From Sphagnum compactum (Eukaryota; Bryophyta; Sphagnopsida; Sphagnales), in NCBI GenBank assembly GCA_965153455.1, contig OZ234503.1, positions 13,397,118 through 13,461,117 on the forward strand: DNA of 64,000 nucleotides, given 5' to 3'. The notes below the pieces were generated by a model. The model saw nothing but the letters and a program-made list of their open reading frames with translations. It searched no databases and had not been told where the DNA came from. A program made the position numbers and the translations under genes. Shown here in pieces: positions 48,341 to 60,439 of the stretch (position 1 is its first letter; the number at the start of each line of letters is the position of its first letter).

Positions 48341-50039
48341 TTTCGTGTCTAGACCCACGTTGGATGTCCTAAAGGGAATATGCGTTGTTTGTTGTCCACC
48401 TGCTCCCCATCTTGATATGTTGCCTCATTAGGCAATTGTGCCATTGCAGATGTCAAAATGAAGCTGCAACCTTTGAGGGTCATTATGCGATGGAGTTGTC
48501 GCACTTTCCAATCACATTACCTTGTGTGGAGTGACACATTGTGCCTCTTGTAGTAGTTAGTGCCTTTAGTTGAGAACTTGGGTCGTGGTCCATGATTGAT
48601 GGTTAGTGTAGAACAATGAACGCCTATTTGAATCACATGATGGTTGATGTTTACTATAGAATGATGAACACCCATCACTGTTTATTTTCAACTGCATTCA
48701 TCTAGGCCCTAGGGTTCTTAGTTGTTATTTTGAGGCTTAGTCAACTAACGAGTCATTGAAGAATTTTATAGGTATCTAATTCAACCAGCTAGTTTGATAA
48801 CAAACTTGCAACATAGTTTGTTGGGTTTTATTTGGCGTTTGTGAATGAGGGGGAGGGGGGGGGGAGTTTGGCGAACTTTTCACTAACTTTGTCAAAAGGG
48901 GCCGGTTCTACAAGATGAGGCCCATTGCTCCTTCCAGCATGTAGGCACTTATACTTTAGCCTTTTTTTGTTTATTTTTCTCTCTCTTTGCACATTGTTCA
49001 CAACTTGAAATCTTGTTAATTCTATGTTTAACTTCCATGTGCTTGATGCTAAGATCGCTAGCTTTGGGCTAGCAATGTCATGCACAATGACTATTACTTG
49101 CTCAAGCCCCATTGTGTCCAAATCCCAACCATGCAACCTAATGAGGTATGACCTAAAGATTTTGTAATGTCCATATGATGAAATTTTGCCTAGCTTTGTG
49201 TGCAAGGTGTGTTAGGATTTGATCTGCCAGTTGTTTGGAATCAATACATATTAAGGTTAGGTCACACTATCAATGTTGATGTGTAGAAATGTTATATTTA
49301 GTCTTTAGTGGGTATGTTTGTGATGGGTGATAGTAATTCACCTCTATAAAATACTCAAACAAGATCTAGTTAGTTGAGGCTCAAAATCCTAGAGCCTAAC
49401 TACCTGGTGTTCCTACATTAGTATTGCAAGCTTGTGATTTGATGTATATAATCCCCCCTCTCCATGAATTTTTATTAGAAGGGGATATCAATGAAATTGT
49501 GTCACAATTGGTTGAGGCAACAAGGGTTGATGACAAAGAGGTTTTCAGCCACATTGAACAACTATCAAAAGTTAATCCCATGTTTGGTTTTCGTGGATGC
49601 AGGCAAAACTATCCCACAATTCTTGCTTTCATCTCATCTTTTTCCTCTTTTTTCCCCCATGATTAGTAACATTTTTGCCGTTATTTTTTGAACCAATGAT
49701 TTCCAGTGTTACAAGTCAAATTTTTTTTCTTGCGTACATTAGGGAATAATTCCTATTATTTTTTTAAATCGTCCATCTCACATTCACTTAAATCTTGTGA
49801 AAGTGGATGATTAGACTCGTTGTTGCTTTACTGAAACCCATTTCCCTTCTCTAAGGTCTCTCCTTTACCTACCTTTGAGACATGAGGTGTTCCATTCATT
49901 TTCTAGGCTAAGAATTACATGTCCAGAATTGTCACAAATGCAAACTATAATTATTTTTGAGGCAGCCATAGGAATGGCACACCAGGGTATCAAAGTCTTT
50001 CCATAATATCGTGGTCCCATTTGTGGGAACACCCTAGGT
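48341..50039. other. Gene-free stretch up to the HNL copy B breakpoint
   Basis: A G-run (GAGGGGGAGGGGGGGGGG) sits at 48847-48864. A minus-strand frame at 48828-49205 and a plus-strand frame at 49424-49666 are open but I recognise neither. The sequence changes abruptly to HNL homology after CACCCTAGGT. Confidence 0.45.
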
Positions 50040-53000
50040 AGTTATGATGATTTGGAAGAGGAAGAAAAACATAGGTTTTTAGATATTGCTTGTTTTTTTG
50101 ATGGGTATGAAACAAATACCACCTTTCGTTTAGGGATTTATCGATCCCCCATTCTTGGATTACGAAATTTGAAAGATCAATCCCTTGTTAAAATTACAAA
50201 AGATGGGTACCTAAATATGCATGAACAATTAAAAGACATGGGACAAAAAATTGCAATGGAGCAAAGGAGTCGAATCTTTATTTGAAACCCTAAAAAACCA
50301 AACTTTTTTTTAGCAAACAAAAAGGTATGTTATATGCTAACAAGTTTTAATCAATTTGATTTGATACTAGAAATGTTAACGCATTTACTTATTTTGGGAC
50401 TAAAATTTTAAAAACAAACTTTTAAAACATTCACATGGGAATGGATTAAAATATGTTATTAAACATATGTATTTACATTCACATATATAACAATTATATA
50501 AACATGTATTTTATCACATCAAACATTAAATTTTGTTGTGTGGTTTCATTGTGGTAGGTTGAAGGCATGTCAATAACAAGATGTGAAGAAAAGTGTTCAT
50601 TGCCACATCAAATTGCAAAAGAATTACCAAACCTCAAGTTGCTTACCATGACAAAAACTTCATCAAGTGTTATAAAGGTTTGCATCCAACAACAAAACCA
50701 AAATAAATTAAAATGGTTGCATCTTCAAGAATGCAATATGAAAAAGTTGCCTTTTGATTTGACTTATTTCTCTCACTTACGTATACTTCATTTGGTCATG
50801 TGTTATGAATTACAAGAATTGCCTCCATCAATTGGTCAATTGAATACACTCCAAGAAATCAAATTATGCAATTGTTCCCAATTAAATGAATTACCTACAT
50901 CCATTGACCAATTGATTGCACTCCAAGAGTTGGATTTGTCTCAATGTTCTAATCTAAGAGAATTACCTACATCTATTGAACAATTAAATGCACTCCAAAA
51001 GCTAAATTTATTTCAATGTTCAATGTTGAAGGAATTGCCCGCATCTATTGGCCAATTGAATACACTCCAGACATTGGATTTGTCTTATTGTTCCCAGCTA
51101 AAGGAATTGCCCACATCTATTGGCCAATTGACTACACTCCAAACATTGGATTTGTCGTTTTGTTCCCATCTAAAGGAATTGCCCACATCTATTGGCCAAT
51201 TGACTACACTCCAAATGTTGAACTTATATAATTGTTCCCAACTAAAGGAATTGCCCACATCTATTGGCCAATTGACTCCACTCCAAATATTATATTTGTC
51301 CAATTGTTCCCAGCTAAAAGAATTGCCCACATCTATTGGCCAATTGACTACACTCCAAATGTTGAATTTATCTTATTGTTCCCAACAAAAGGAATTGCCC
51401 ACATGTATTGGCCAATTGACTACAATCCAAACACTGTATTTATCTTATTGTTCCCTGCTAAAAGAATTGCCCACATCTATTGGCCAATTGATTACACTCT
51501 AAACATTGGATTTGTTTTATTGTTTTCAGCTAAAGGAATTGCCCACATTTATTGGCCAATTGACTACAATTCAAACATTGGATTTGTCTTATTATTCTCA
51601 GTTAAAGGAATTGCCCACATCTATTGGCCAATTGACTACACTCGAAACATTGCATTTGTCTAATTGTTCCCAGCTAAAGGAATTGCCCACATCTATTGGC
51701 CAATTGACTACACTCGAAACATTGTATTTGTCTAATTGTTCCCAGCTAAAGGAATTGCCCACATTTATTAGCTAATTGACTACACTCCAAACATTGGGCT
51801 TGTCTGATTGTTCCGAGGTAAAAGAATTCTTCACATTTATTAGCCAATTAACTATACTCCAAACATTGGATTTGTCTTATTGTTCCCAGCTAAAGGAATT
51901 GCCCACATCTATTGGCGAGTTGACTACACTCCAAATGTTGAAATTACGTTACTGTTCCCAGCTAAAGGAATTACCCACATCTATTGGCCAATTGACTACA
52001 CTCCAAACATTGGATTTGTCTTATTGTTCCCAGCTAAAGGAATTGCCCACATCTATTGGCCAATTACCTAACTCCAAACATTGGATTTGTCGGATTGTTC
52101 CGAGCTAAAGGAATTGCCCACATCTATTGGCCAATTGACTACACTCCAAATGTTGAACTTATATTGTTGTTCCCAACTAAAGGAATTGCCCACATGTATT
52201 GGCCAATTGACTACACTCCAAACATTGGATTTGTCTCATTGTTCCGAGTTAAAGGAATTGCCCACATCTATTGGCCAATTGACTACACTCCAAACATTGG
52301 ATTTGTCTAATTGTTCTCAGCTAAAGGAATTGCCCACATCTATTGGCCAATTTACTACACTCCAAACATTGGATTTGTCGTATTGTTCCCAGCTAAAGGA
52401 ATTGCCCACATCTATTAGCCAATTGACTACACTCCAAATGTTGAACTTATATTATTGTTCCCAACTAAAGGAATTGCCCACATCTATTTGCCAATTGACT
52501 ACACTCCAAATATTATATTTGTTCAATTGTTCCCAGCTAAAGGAATTGCCCACATCTATTGGCCAATTGACTACACTTCAAATATTATATTTGTCCTATT
52601 GTTCCCAGCTAAAGGAATTGCTCACATCTATTGGCCAATTGACTACACTCCAAACATTGGATTTGTCTTATTGTTCCCAGCTAAAGGAATTGTTCACATC
52701 TATTGGCCAATTAACTACACTCCTAAGATTGAATTTGTCTCATTGTTCCGAGTTAAAGGAATTGCCCACATCTATTGGCCAACTGACTACACTCCAAACA
52801 TTGGATTTGTCTGATTGTTCCGAGGTAAAGGAACTGCCCATATCTATTGGCCAATTGACTACACTCCAAACCTTGGATTTGTCTCATTGTCCTGAGCTAA
52901 AGGAATTGCCCACATCCATTGGCCAATTAAGTTCATTAAAAGTCCTCAAATTATCTTGGTGTTTGAATTTGAAGGAATTACTATTTCTATAGGCCAATTG

Positions 53001-53588
53001 AATGAGCTTAAAACGTTGGATTATTCTAAATGTTTGAAGTTGAAAAAACTACCTACATCTATTGGCCAATTGAATGCACTCCAAAAGCTCAATTTATCAT
53101 GGTTTTCTAAACTGAAAGTGTTACCCATATCCATTGGTGAATTGATTCGACTCCAACAACTCAATTTGTCATGGTGTGTAAAAGTGAAGGAACTACCTAC
53201 ATCTATTGGAAAATTGAATGCACTTCAACAATTCAATTTGTCATGGTGTTCCATGTTGAGTCAATTACCTTCATCAATTGGCCAACTAAACATGTTACAA
53301 GAATTAAATATAGCATGGTGTTTTAATTTAAAAAAGTTGCCACCATCTATTGGCCAATTGAATGCACTTCAAAAATTCAAATTACGAAGTTGTTACAAGT
53401 TGGAGGAATTACCTACATCAATTGGTCAATTAAGCACACTTCAAGAACTTGATTTGTCAAGGTGTTTTGAATTGAAAGATTTGCCTACATCTACCAATGA
53501 ATTGATTAGACTACAAAAATGTGATTTTTCTGAATGTTCCAAGTTGAAAGAATTGCCTAATTTTATTGGCAAAATGATTACACATTGA
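50040..53588 (+). pseudogene. 5'-truncated HNL paralogue (NB-ARC end + LRR)
   Basis: Begins inside the NB-ARC exon at SYDDLEEEEKHRFLDIACFF, so hydrolase exons, P-loop and GLPL are absent. A TGA at 50283-50285 replaces TGG of copy A (RIFIW to RIFI stop) before the intron. The LRR exon starts at 50558 after TGTGGTAG and is open to 51502, where CTC TAA replaces CTC CAA. A second TAA (AGC TAA for AGC CAA) is at 51773-51775. A 1-bp deletion at about 52065 and another near 52980 (ATTACTATTTC for ATTACCTATTTC) shift the frame. The C-terminal LRR block (KLKVLPISIGELIRLQQLN) is intact where copy A is broken. It ends with the same NFIGKMITH. It cannot encode an NLR as it stands. Confidence 0.9.
50840..52926 (+). 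repeat. 29-unit tandem array of the 72-bp LRR unit, copy B
   Basis: The interval is 2,087 bp, exactly 29 x 72 less the single deletion at about 52065. The first five units are nearly identical to those of copy A. The interior follows the same consensus, with unit variants such as LYNCSQLKELP and LSNCSQLKELP. Confidence 0.95.
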
Positions 53589-54343
53589 AAACTCAATTTT
53601 TTTTATGCTCCAAGTTATAAAACATTCTTGCATAAATTGAATCCACTTGAAAATAATTGTTTTCAAAATTGACTTCGAGTGGGATGTTAATTTATTTTTT
53701 CACATTTGTTGAGCCAAATTAGATGATTGCAAAATATTTATAAAATCATTGGTTGTTAATAATTGATACTTATTAGGGAATAAAATAGGATTTTTAAAAC
53801 CAAATTACTTTATTTCTATATTTCCCTTTTAAGATGGTAAAAAAAACCCGATTTGTGCAAATTTTCACATGAATTCAACATGGAAAATTTGATCATGACC
53901 TACACAAATTAAGGATTCTTCATGAAAAAATGGCCCAAATCTATCAAACTTTTTGATAAGTTTCAACAAGTCTTTGAGAATATTCCAAAAGATTTCATTT
54001 ATTCTATTTTCATGTTTAGAATGTACCCAAATTTTGGCTAAATTACTTTAGGGACGATTGCCACCTCGACTACATCACACAATCCTTAAAGAAAACACTA
54101 GTTAGAATTAGTCAACTAGAACAAGAAAAGAAGTCAACTGTGTTTGAACACCTTCTAAATTACTATACTCAAGTCTATAAATTACTATATAGTCATGTCA
54201 TTTATTACTATAGTCATATAGCCATTTGACTATGATCATTATTCATAGTAATTACTACAAGAAAGTGACTCGGCAAATATTACTCCATATTCTACTACAT
54301 GACTAGAAATGGGCATTAGTAATAAATCTTTTAGTCATCCAAA

Positions 54344-54600
54344 CCATAAATAACCATAAATAATTTAGCCTAACTTAATTTAACCATAATTATTTTGGCC
54401 TAACTTAAATTAGCCATAATTATTTTGGCCTAATTTAATTTAGCCATAGGTAATTTAGCATAATTTAATTGAGCCATAATTAGTTTATCCTAATAAATTT
54501 AGCCATGGTTAGTTTTAGCCTGATTTAAAGCCATAATTATTTTAGCCTAATTTAGTTTAACTATGATTAGTTTAGCTTAATTTAATTTAGTGTATTGATT
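54344..54600. repeat. ~30-bp AT-rich minisatellite
   Basis: CCATAA-type words recur near 54344, 54353, 54384, 54413, 54444, 54474, 54503 and 54531 in a unit like TTTAGCCATAATTATTTTGG + CCTAATTTAA. The array starts exactly at the right end of HNL copy B, so it may mark a recombination junction. Confidence 0.75.
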
Positions 54601-54834
54601 TATTATGTCACATGGTTGTTCCTCCTACAAAAGGTTACATGGTTTTCTTTTGGGGGAGAAAATAAAAGAGAAGAAGGAGGAAGTTCAAGCTAAAGGTACC
54701 AACAATTCTGCACTGATATATTCTTTCTCCATCTATAAAATCTACATTAATTACTACATAGGCAATGAAGGTAATGTAATCCACTTAAGGAAAGTTCTTA
54801 AACCCTCCCTACTACCTGTAAGTATTTAATTTAA

Positions 54835-55080
54835 CACTACTATAAATTTTGGGTTTTGTAACTGTTGTTTGCAACTAAAATTTAGTTGCATGCGACACAT
54901 GCAACTACAAAATTGTGTAGTTGCCTAAGACAAGTTGCACATGACATTCAATTGCATGCGACATTACATATGTAACATGTATATATGGTGTCAATATACA
55001 TGCTCATCCATACATATTAATCCAAATGTAGTTGCACCTTATGTGCAACTCTCCTTGCAACTACAACGTAACTAATAAAA
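54835..55080 (+). mobile_element. CACTA-type terminus with subterminal repeats
   Basis: CACTACTATAAATTTTGGG begins at 54835, preceded by TAA, a possible 3-bp target site. The following ~230 bp hold seven full-length TAGTTGC/GCAACT(A) words in alternating orientation (54871, 54883, 54901, 54918, 55029, 55045, 55057), plus shorter variants. A CACTA end followed by dense short subterminal repeats is the standard terminus of En/Spm-type elements. A matching right end (..TAGTAGTG) was not found in the window. A further TTAGTTGC lies near 55679. Confidence 0.45.
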
Positions 55081-56589
55081 TATAACATGTGTTTTAAAAT
55101 TAGACAATTAGCTTGTGGACATGTGTCACTATTTAATTATTTTTGTGTTTTCAAAATTAAAAATTCATTAAAGTAATCTCAATCATTAAAGTTTTTGCCA
55201 TTAAGATGATAACACGTGGCACACTATGGAACCTTCATTGATCAATTGACACGTGTCCTTTTTAAAACACCAATTATATGATGACACGTGGCAATTAAAG
55301 CCCACCTATTTTTAATTTTAAAATATTAATTAATGAAATTTAAGTCGTCCAATTTATGGCCAATAAAATGTTGACACGTGTTGCCTAGGTAGGTAAATAA
55401 TTATTAAACCCTATTAGGTAAGTAGGTTCATTTAGGTATGTAAATAGGTTGAACATAGCTAAATTTAGGCAATATAGGTAAAATTAAAATAATCCAATTT
55501 TATTTTTAAAATTAACCATTTCATAAAGGTCAAGCTTCATTTATTTACCCATCCCCAATGGCATTTGGTGTTTTGTTATTACAAAGTTATTGCTTCTAGT
55601 TATATACTGAACCAAATAGCATTGGAAGCCAATAGGATATGGGATAAAAAATTCCATTGCAAACTTCATGAACCAACTTAGTTGCACGTTAGATGTAACT
55701 AATGTATTAGAGTATAATAGCCAGGGGACGGTTTTGTCACTTCTGGTGTTAAAACAAAATTTGAAGCCCTCCTCTTAACACATCTAACACACACTAAGAA
55801 TCATCAAAAAAGATTATAAATGAGAAAGTTATGGGCCCCCAAAGTAAAGGGGGTCAAAAAATCAGAAAAAAACCATTGAACACTATAAAGGTCGATTATT
55901 AAACACCCAGAAAGTTCCTTTTATGTTGTTTTTTTGCTATTAAAGTTCAAACATGATTTGTAAAACTTTAAATGGCACTCCTATAACATTTTAAATCGTT
56001 TAAAATGAATAAAAAATAAGAAAGTTATGAGGTTTGAAAGTAGGAGGGGTCCAAAGAAAAGAAAAGAAAAACGTTTTGTAAGTTGGAAATTTATTTTTCT
56101 TATTTTTTCTTCTTGTTAATTTCTCATTATTCCTTTTCTTTTGCACTTCAAAGATGATTGTAGAATATTTTTAATAACAATGATTATTTAATGAAAATGT
56201 GGTTTTTAATTATTATTTAACTTAAATTAATAATTAACTTAAAATGTTTGTGTACTTGTAGGTTAATTCGTGTAGCCTATTTACATTAATATTTTAACAG
56301 AAATAATAAATTTTAAATATACAATAACTATTGATATTTTATATATAATTGATTATCATTATGATTATAATAAAAAAATTAATTGATAATTATGAAAATT
56401 TATTATAAATATAAATATTATCATATTAACTGATTTTAAATAATGTTTTTGTTTAATCAAATTTACATTTTTTGAAAAAAATTCCAAATAAAATTTTTTA
56501 AAAAAGTTTTTAAAGTTTGTCATATAGGAGAGACATAAGCAAATTAGGTAGAGATGTTTGATGTGAGGATAACATTGGTAGATATAACT
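55081..56589. other. AT-rich, gene-free; four CACGTG palindromes
   Basis: No coding sequence is recognised. Perfect CACGTG hexamers lie at 55213-55218, 55250-55255, 55285-55290 and 55375-55380, most in the context TTGACACGTG or ATGACACGTG. This is the G-box/ABRE core. The cluster may be part of the CACTA-like element or a chance of local repetition. Confidence 0.5.
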
Positions 56590-58740
56590 GATAGAGTCCC
56601 TGACATTCACAACACCAATGAGGGGTGGGTTATAAAAAAGATGACGTCAAAATATGCCAATAGAATTGTTGCCATTTTGCCTATTAATTACCAAAGGCAA
56701 AGGGATAAGGTGTAGTATTTTAGTAATAAATCTACCATGATGACCTCCATAATAGATCATGGAGAGTTTGTCAATTGGGTTGTAATCATGTATTCTCAAA
56801 TGGTCAAGGATTGATCATATGGGAGAAGTGTCAGAAAAACATGAAGGAAGAACCAAAAGAAAACCAAAAAAGGATGTATGCCATCTACTATAGTCCTAGA
56901 AGTTATGTTTCAAAAGTGGTTTCCACTAGAAGGAACAAAGCCACAAAAGAAGAAGAAATAGGCAAAACAACCACAAGAAGACAAAAGAAGAAAGAGTCTA
57001 AGGGAGAGGTTTATTAAAAACAAAAGACCTCTGAACCCTACACACATCTCTCTTAAAAGGGAGAAACAACCAGAGACTAAGACAACCAAAAAAACAATTA
57101 TAATGTCTTGGTGTGAAAAAAATTCTACAAAAGAGGCAAAGAAGATAAGAAGATACTGCAATGATCCTCAATAAGTAGTAGAATTATTGAGGAAGCGACA
57201 ACAGCAAAATCATAAACAAAAGGAGAAATCCATATCTCTTAAATATGATCCAAAACCATTATTTTTTGCAAGCGGAAGTAGAGATTAGATGGGCAAAAGC
57301 ATTAGAATGGCCCAAAAAGGAGCCATAATCTCAAGTTTAGTAGCCAACAGAAGAGCAAATACAATATTTTAACCTAGATCCACCATAAGTACAACAATAT
57401 GTTCCATCACCACAAAATAATGAAGGTATGTTGCCTTTAAGACCAAGTTTTAAAATAGGTAAAAATGTATTTGGAGAAACCTAGACTACACATAGAAGTC
57501 TAGGTTCGTTGGGTACAAGTTCCAAGGGTTAGACTCCTAGGTTTCATACACCAAGATCTAAACAAGGGATATAAGCAAAATTGCATGAACACAGAAGAGC
57601 TACTAATATGTTTCAACAAGCAACAAAATACAATATATAGATGACCAATATTTTGCTTAGACTTTTGGATTTAGAGATTTTAAAAAGCATATCATATAGG
57701 AGAAGGATAGACCTGTCCATAATCTATAAAGGGCTTTACAGAAAAAGCAGAAGTTGAAAACAAAATTATAGGATAGGAACAATCAGAATAGTCAAATATT
57801 AATAGAACTGCAAGCAGCTAGATATAAGATTAACAACATGGAGAAGCAAAGCAAGGATTTGGAGAACATTAGAGTAGAAAGGGATTCATTATAAACAACT
57901 TTAAAGGAGACATATGCTAATTATTGGAACTTAAAGGCAAAGACGGATATTTTGAATGTGGAACACAATAAACTTCAGAGAGATTACAAGAATACGGAGT
58001 AAACTCTCTTAAAGTAGTAGGAGTTGGAGGAGCTTAGAATGGAAGTTGGTTATGTATGTTAAGCAAAAAATGACATAGAAAAGTAAGCTTATCAAAGGCA
58101 TGCACAGATGGATAGGAATTTGCAAAAGCAAATGGCCTTTAATGAAAAGTTGTAGAAACTTTCGAAGGAAACTAGGAGAGTAAAGCCTTTCAATTATGAT
58201 AGTGTCTTCATAGAAAACAATGAATTTAAGAAGCATAATACTTTGTTTAAGGTAAAATTCAAGGAATTGTCAATGGAGGAAAAAGATGCAGATCTGTGGT
58301 GGGATGTAGTATAGGACAATATATAAAAAGATATTGGGAAGGTCTGTAAAAGGTATGAGAGAAATGAATGGTTGTACAAACACAAAAAAATTTAAATGGA
58401 AAAAATCATGCCATCATTTGAGTATGAGCCTTTAGTTTTGTTTCCAAAACTAGAAACTTTAGATGAGGAAAAAGATAGAGGGAACACTAATTGGGCAAGA
58501 CCATCAGGTACAAAAATAACAAAGGAAGAACTAGGAGACCTCATAGGAGGGAAGGATAGCTTTAAGAGGGACATTGTTGGTAAGACAAATACATCATAAT
58601 AGACTTTAGAACAAGTAAAATTTATTCTGCAAGAACTCAATTCTCAGGAATATACATTTGCAGCCATAGAAATATAGGAGTAAATATAACCTAAGGAACA
58701 CAGAATTCAAGATATTTAGCAGGGTTAGATGAACTTACAT
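56590..58740 (+). pseudogene. Decayed coiled-coil protein gene, probably from a mobile element
   Basis: One plus-strand frame can be followed for over 1 kb through many stops. Near 56640 it reads WVIKKMTSKYANRIVAILP. Around 57790-58190 it reads as a long charged helix (INNMEKQSKDLENIRVERDS, LKAKTDILNVEHNKLQRDY, ELEELRMEVGY), then FNYDSVFIENNEFKKHN, and an open piece at 58396-58599 (MPSFEYEPLVLFPKLETLDE). The stops are nearly all TAG or TAA where CAG or CAA would fit, for example VV(TAG)DNI(TAA)KDIGK. Codon periodicity and charged heptads show this was a protein. I do not recognise the family; a gag-like or transposon accessory protein is my guess. Confidence 0.45.
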
Positions 58741-59849
58741 CAAAGTTGCAACAATGGGAATAGATTCAGATCACATCAAATCTTAAGTCACACCAACAAC
58801 CATAAATGACACCATAGTTGTAGCCACAAAAGAAGAGGACAATAAATCATCAAACAATTCCACATTTGTTAACAAAAAAATTAAAAAAACAACAACAGAT
58901 ATTCAAATAATGCTCCAATCTAAAATAAAACAACCGCAGACTAAGCACACTATAATATAAGCAGACCATATTGTAATATAGATAAATCAGATTTCTAAAT
59001 CACATGATTAGAAACAACATCAAATTTAGTTTTCTTAACACATTTTCCATCCATAATTCCAAAATGTAATTCAGAGTACGAGTGAGGTAATGTTCAGGGA
59101 GTAGTTACTTATGGTAATAATTAGTTAGTGTATTTCTACTTACTTAAGTTATTGTTTTAAGAATTATAGCTAGATCGCATAGTTTTAATCACCATTTGAA
59201 TTTGAATAGAACATATGACTGTTTTTGTTGATGCATATCTTTGGAAAAAAGGGAAAGAAGAAGACCCATTGTATTATTGTAGAACATGGAGCTTTGATGG
59301 AGTCTGAGAAAAGAACACTTTGATTTCTAGAAACGCTTTGTTTCCATAATAAGAATTTGTCGTTTTGATGTTCTTATGATACTTTCATTACTGGATTTTA
59401 TTTTTACAACTACTTTTAAGTAGATCTGAATGAGCAGACTATGTTAATATTAGTTTTATTGTATTTCAATCCAAATTTTAGACCAAAATATAGGACTAGA
59501 GATTTTTTATTTACCATACTAGAAAGACAATTACCTTGTGCATATAATAAAAAAGGCCTCCGATGTTAGAGATTGTCAAGTTTTCCTTGGCTTGCTTTCA
59601 CATTTCTTGAAGAAATCTGCCAACAAACATCCTTTAATTGTTTCAAAGGTATGATTCCAATCCCTTGAATGCAAAAGAACTCATGCACCAAGCTTGGCTT
59701 GACATGATCAAACTCAATGCCCCTACACAAGAACTTGAAAAATCAGACATTGGAGACAAGCATGAATGCACCATGTTAAAGAATAAATCAAAATCAGGAG
59801 GTCTTGCTTGTTCAAGTCAATCATTACTATGAGTAACTCCACAAGCCCT
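58741..59849. other. Gene-free AT-rich stretch
   Basis: Possible tail of the decayed gene before it, then non-coding sequence. A short plus-strand frame at 59638-59832 has no recognised motif. Confidence 0.4.
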
Positions 59850-60330
59850 TCAAAAGTGTTGAATAAAAATCTGCAAATATGTGCTAAGATGGATCATCAC
59901 TATGCAATCTGCTAATGTATGGCATCCATGCCTAGATGCAGTGGTTCTCGTCCCACACAAAAAACATTTTGTTGGAAAAGCGCACCAAGTTTGGGTCTTC
60001 TTGTAGCACCTTATCAAATTGCTCATTCTCAACGACCTAGTGCTCATCCCATGTTCCACTATGTAAAAAAAAATTTGTTCCAACCTTTCTAGCTATCGAA
60101 GATAAATAAAAAACCTTGTCCCCTTCCTTGTAACCCATGTGAAAGGCTTGCTCCATCTTCAAGATATCAATATTGAAAGCGGGCTTCACAACTAGCATGG
60201 GAACCATCCTGCACAATGGAACAGCCATACGCACCTTGCACTTTGGGGAGATCTTGTATTCCTCAAGAATTTCCCCCACGTTGATCTTTGTTGGTTCTAC
60301 ACCGCTCGGATTGTCCTATCAAATGACATG
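59850..60330 (-). pseudogene. Decayed minus-strand coding remnant, unidentified
   Basis: Two overlapping frames, 60279-60037 and 60083-59850, seem to be one broken gene with a frameshift near 60060. The first reads NVGEILEEYKISPKCKVRMA and GYKEGDKVFYLSS and has clear codon character. The second contains KTQTWCAFPTKCFLCGTRTT. No intact domain can be named. Its position among transposon relics suggests a mobile-element origin. Confidence 0.35.
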
Positions 60331-60439
60331 TGATCGTCCTCCATTTGAGTTGTGAAGCCTGAAAATTGCCAAAGAAAACAAACAAATTAGAGATTGGAAA
60401 AAAAAGAAAAAGAGAAAGAGGAGGGAAGATCAAGAACTT

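Larger units (their letters stand above)
50040..54347 (+). repeat. Segmental duplication, copy B
   Basis: Direct repeat of 28587-41031. The junctions are sharp: CACCCTAGGT|AGTTATGATG on the left and CATCCAAACCAT|AAATAACC on the right. At the right junction an unrelated 30-bp minisatellite begins at once. Confidence 0.92.

Noticed and set aside
49424-49666. Receptor-kinase C-terminal fragment (LLEGDINEIVSQLVEA)
   Set aside because: The likeness is limited to a few residues and no kinase subdomains lie upstream.
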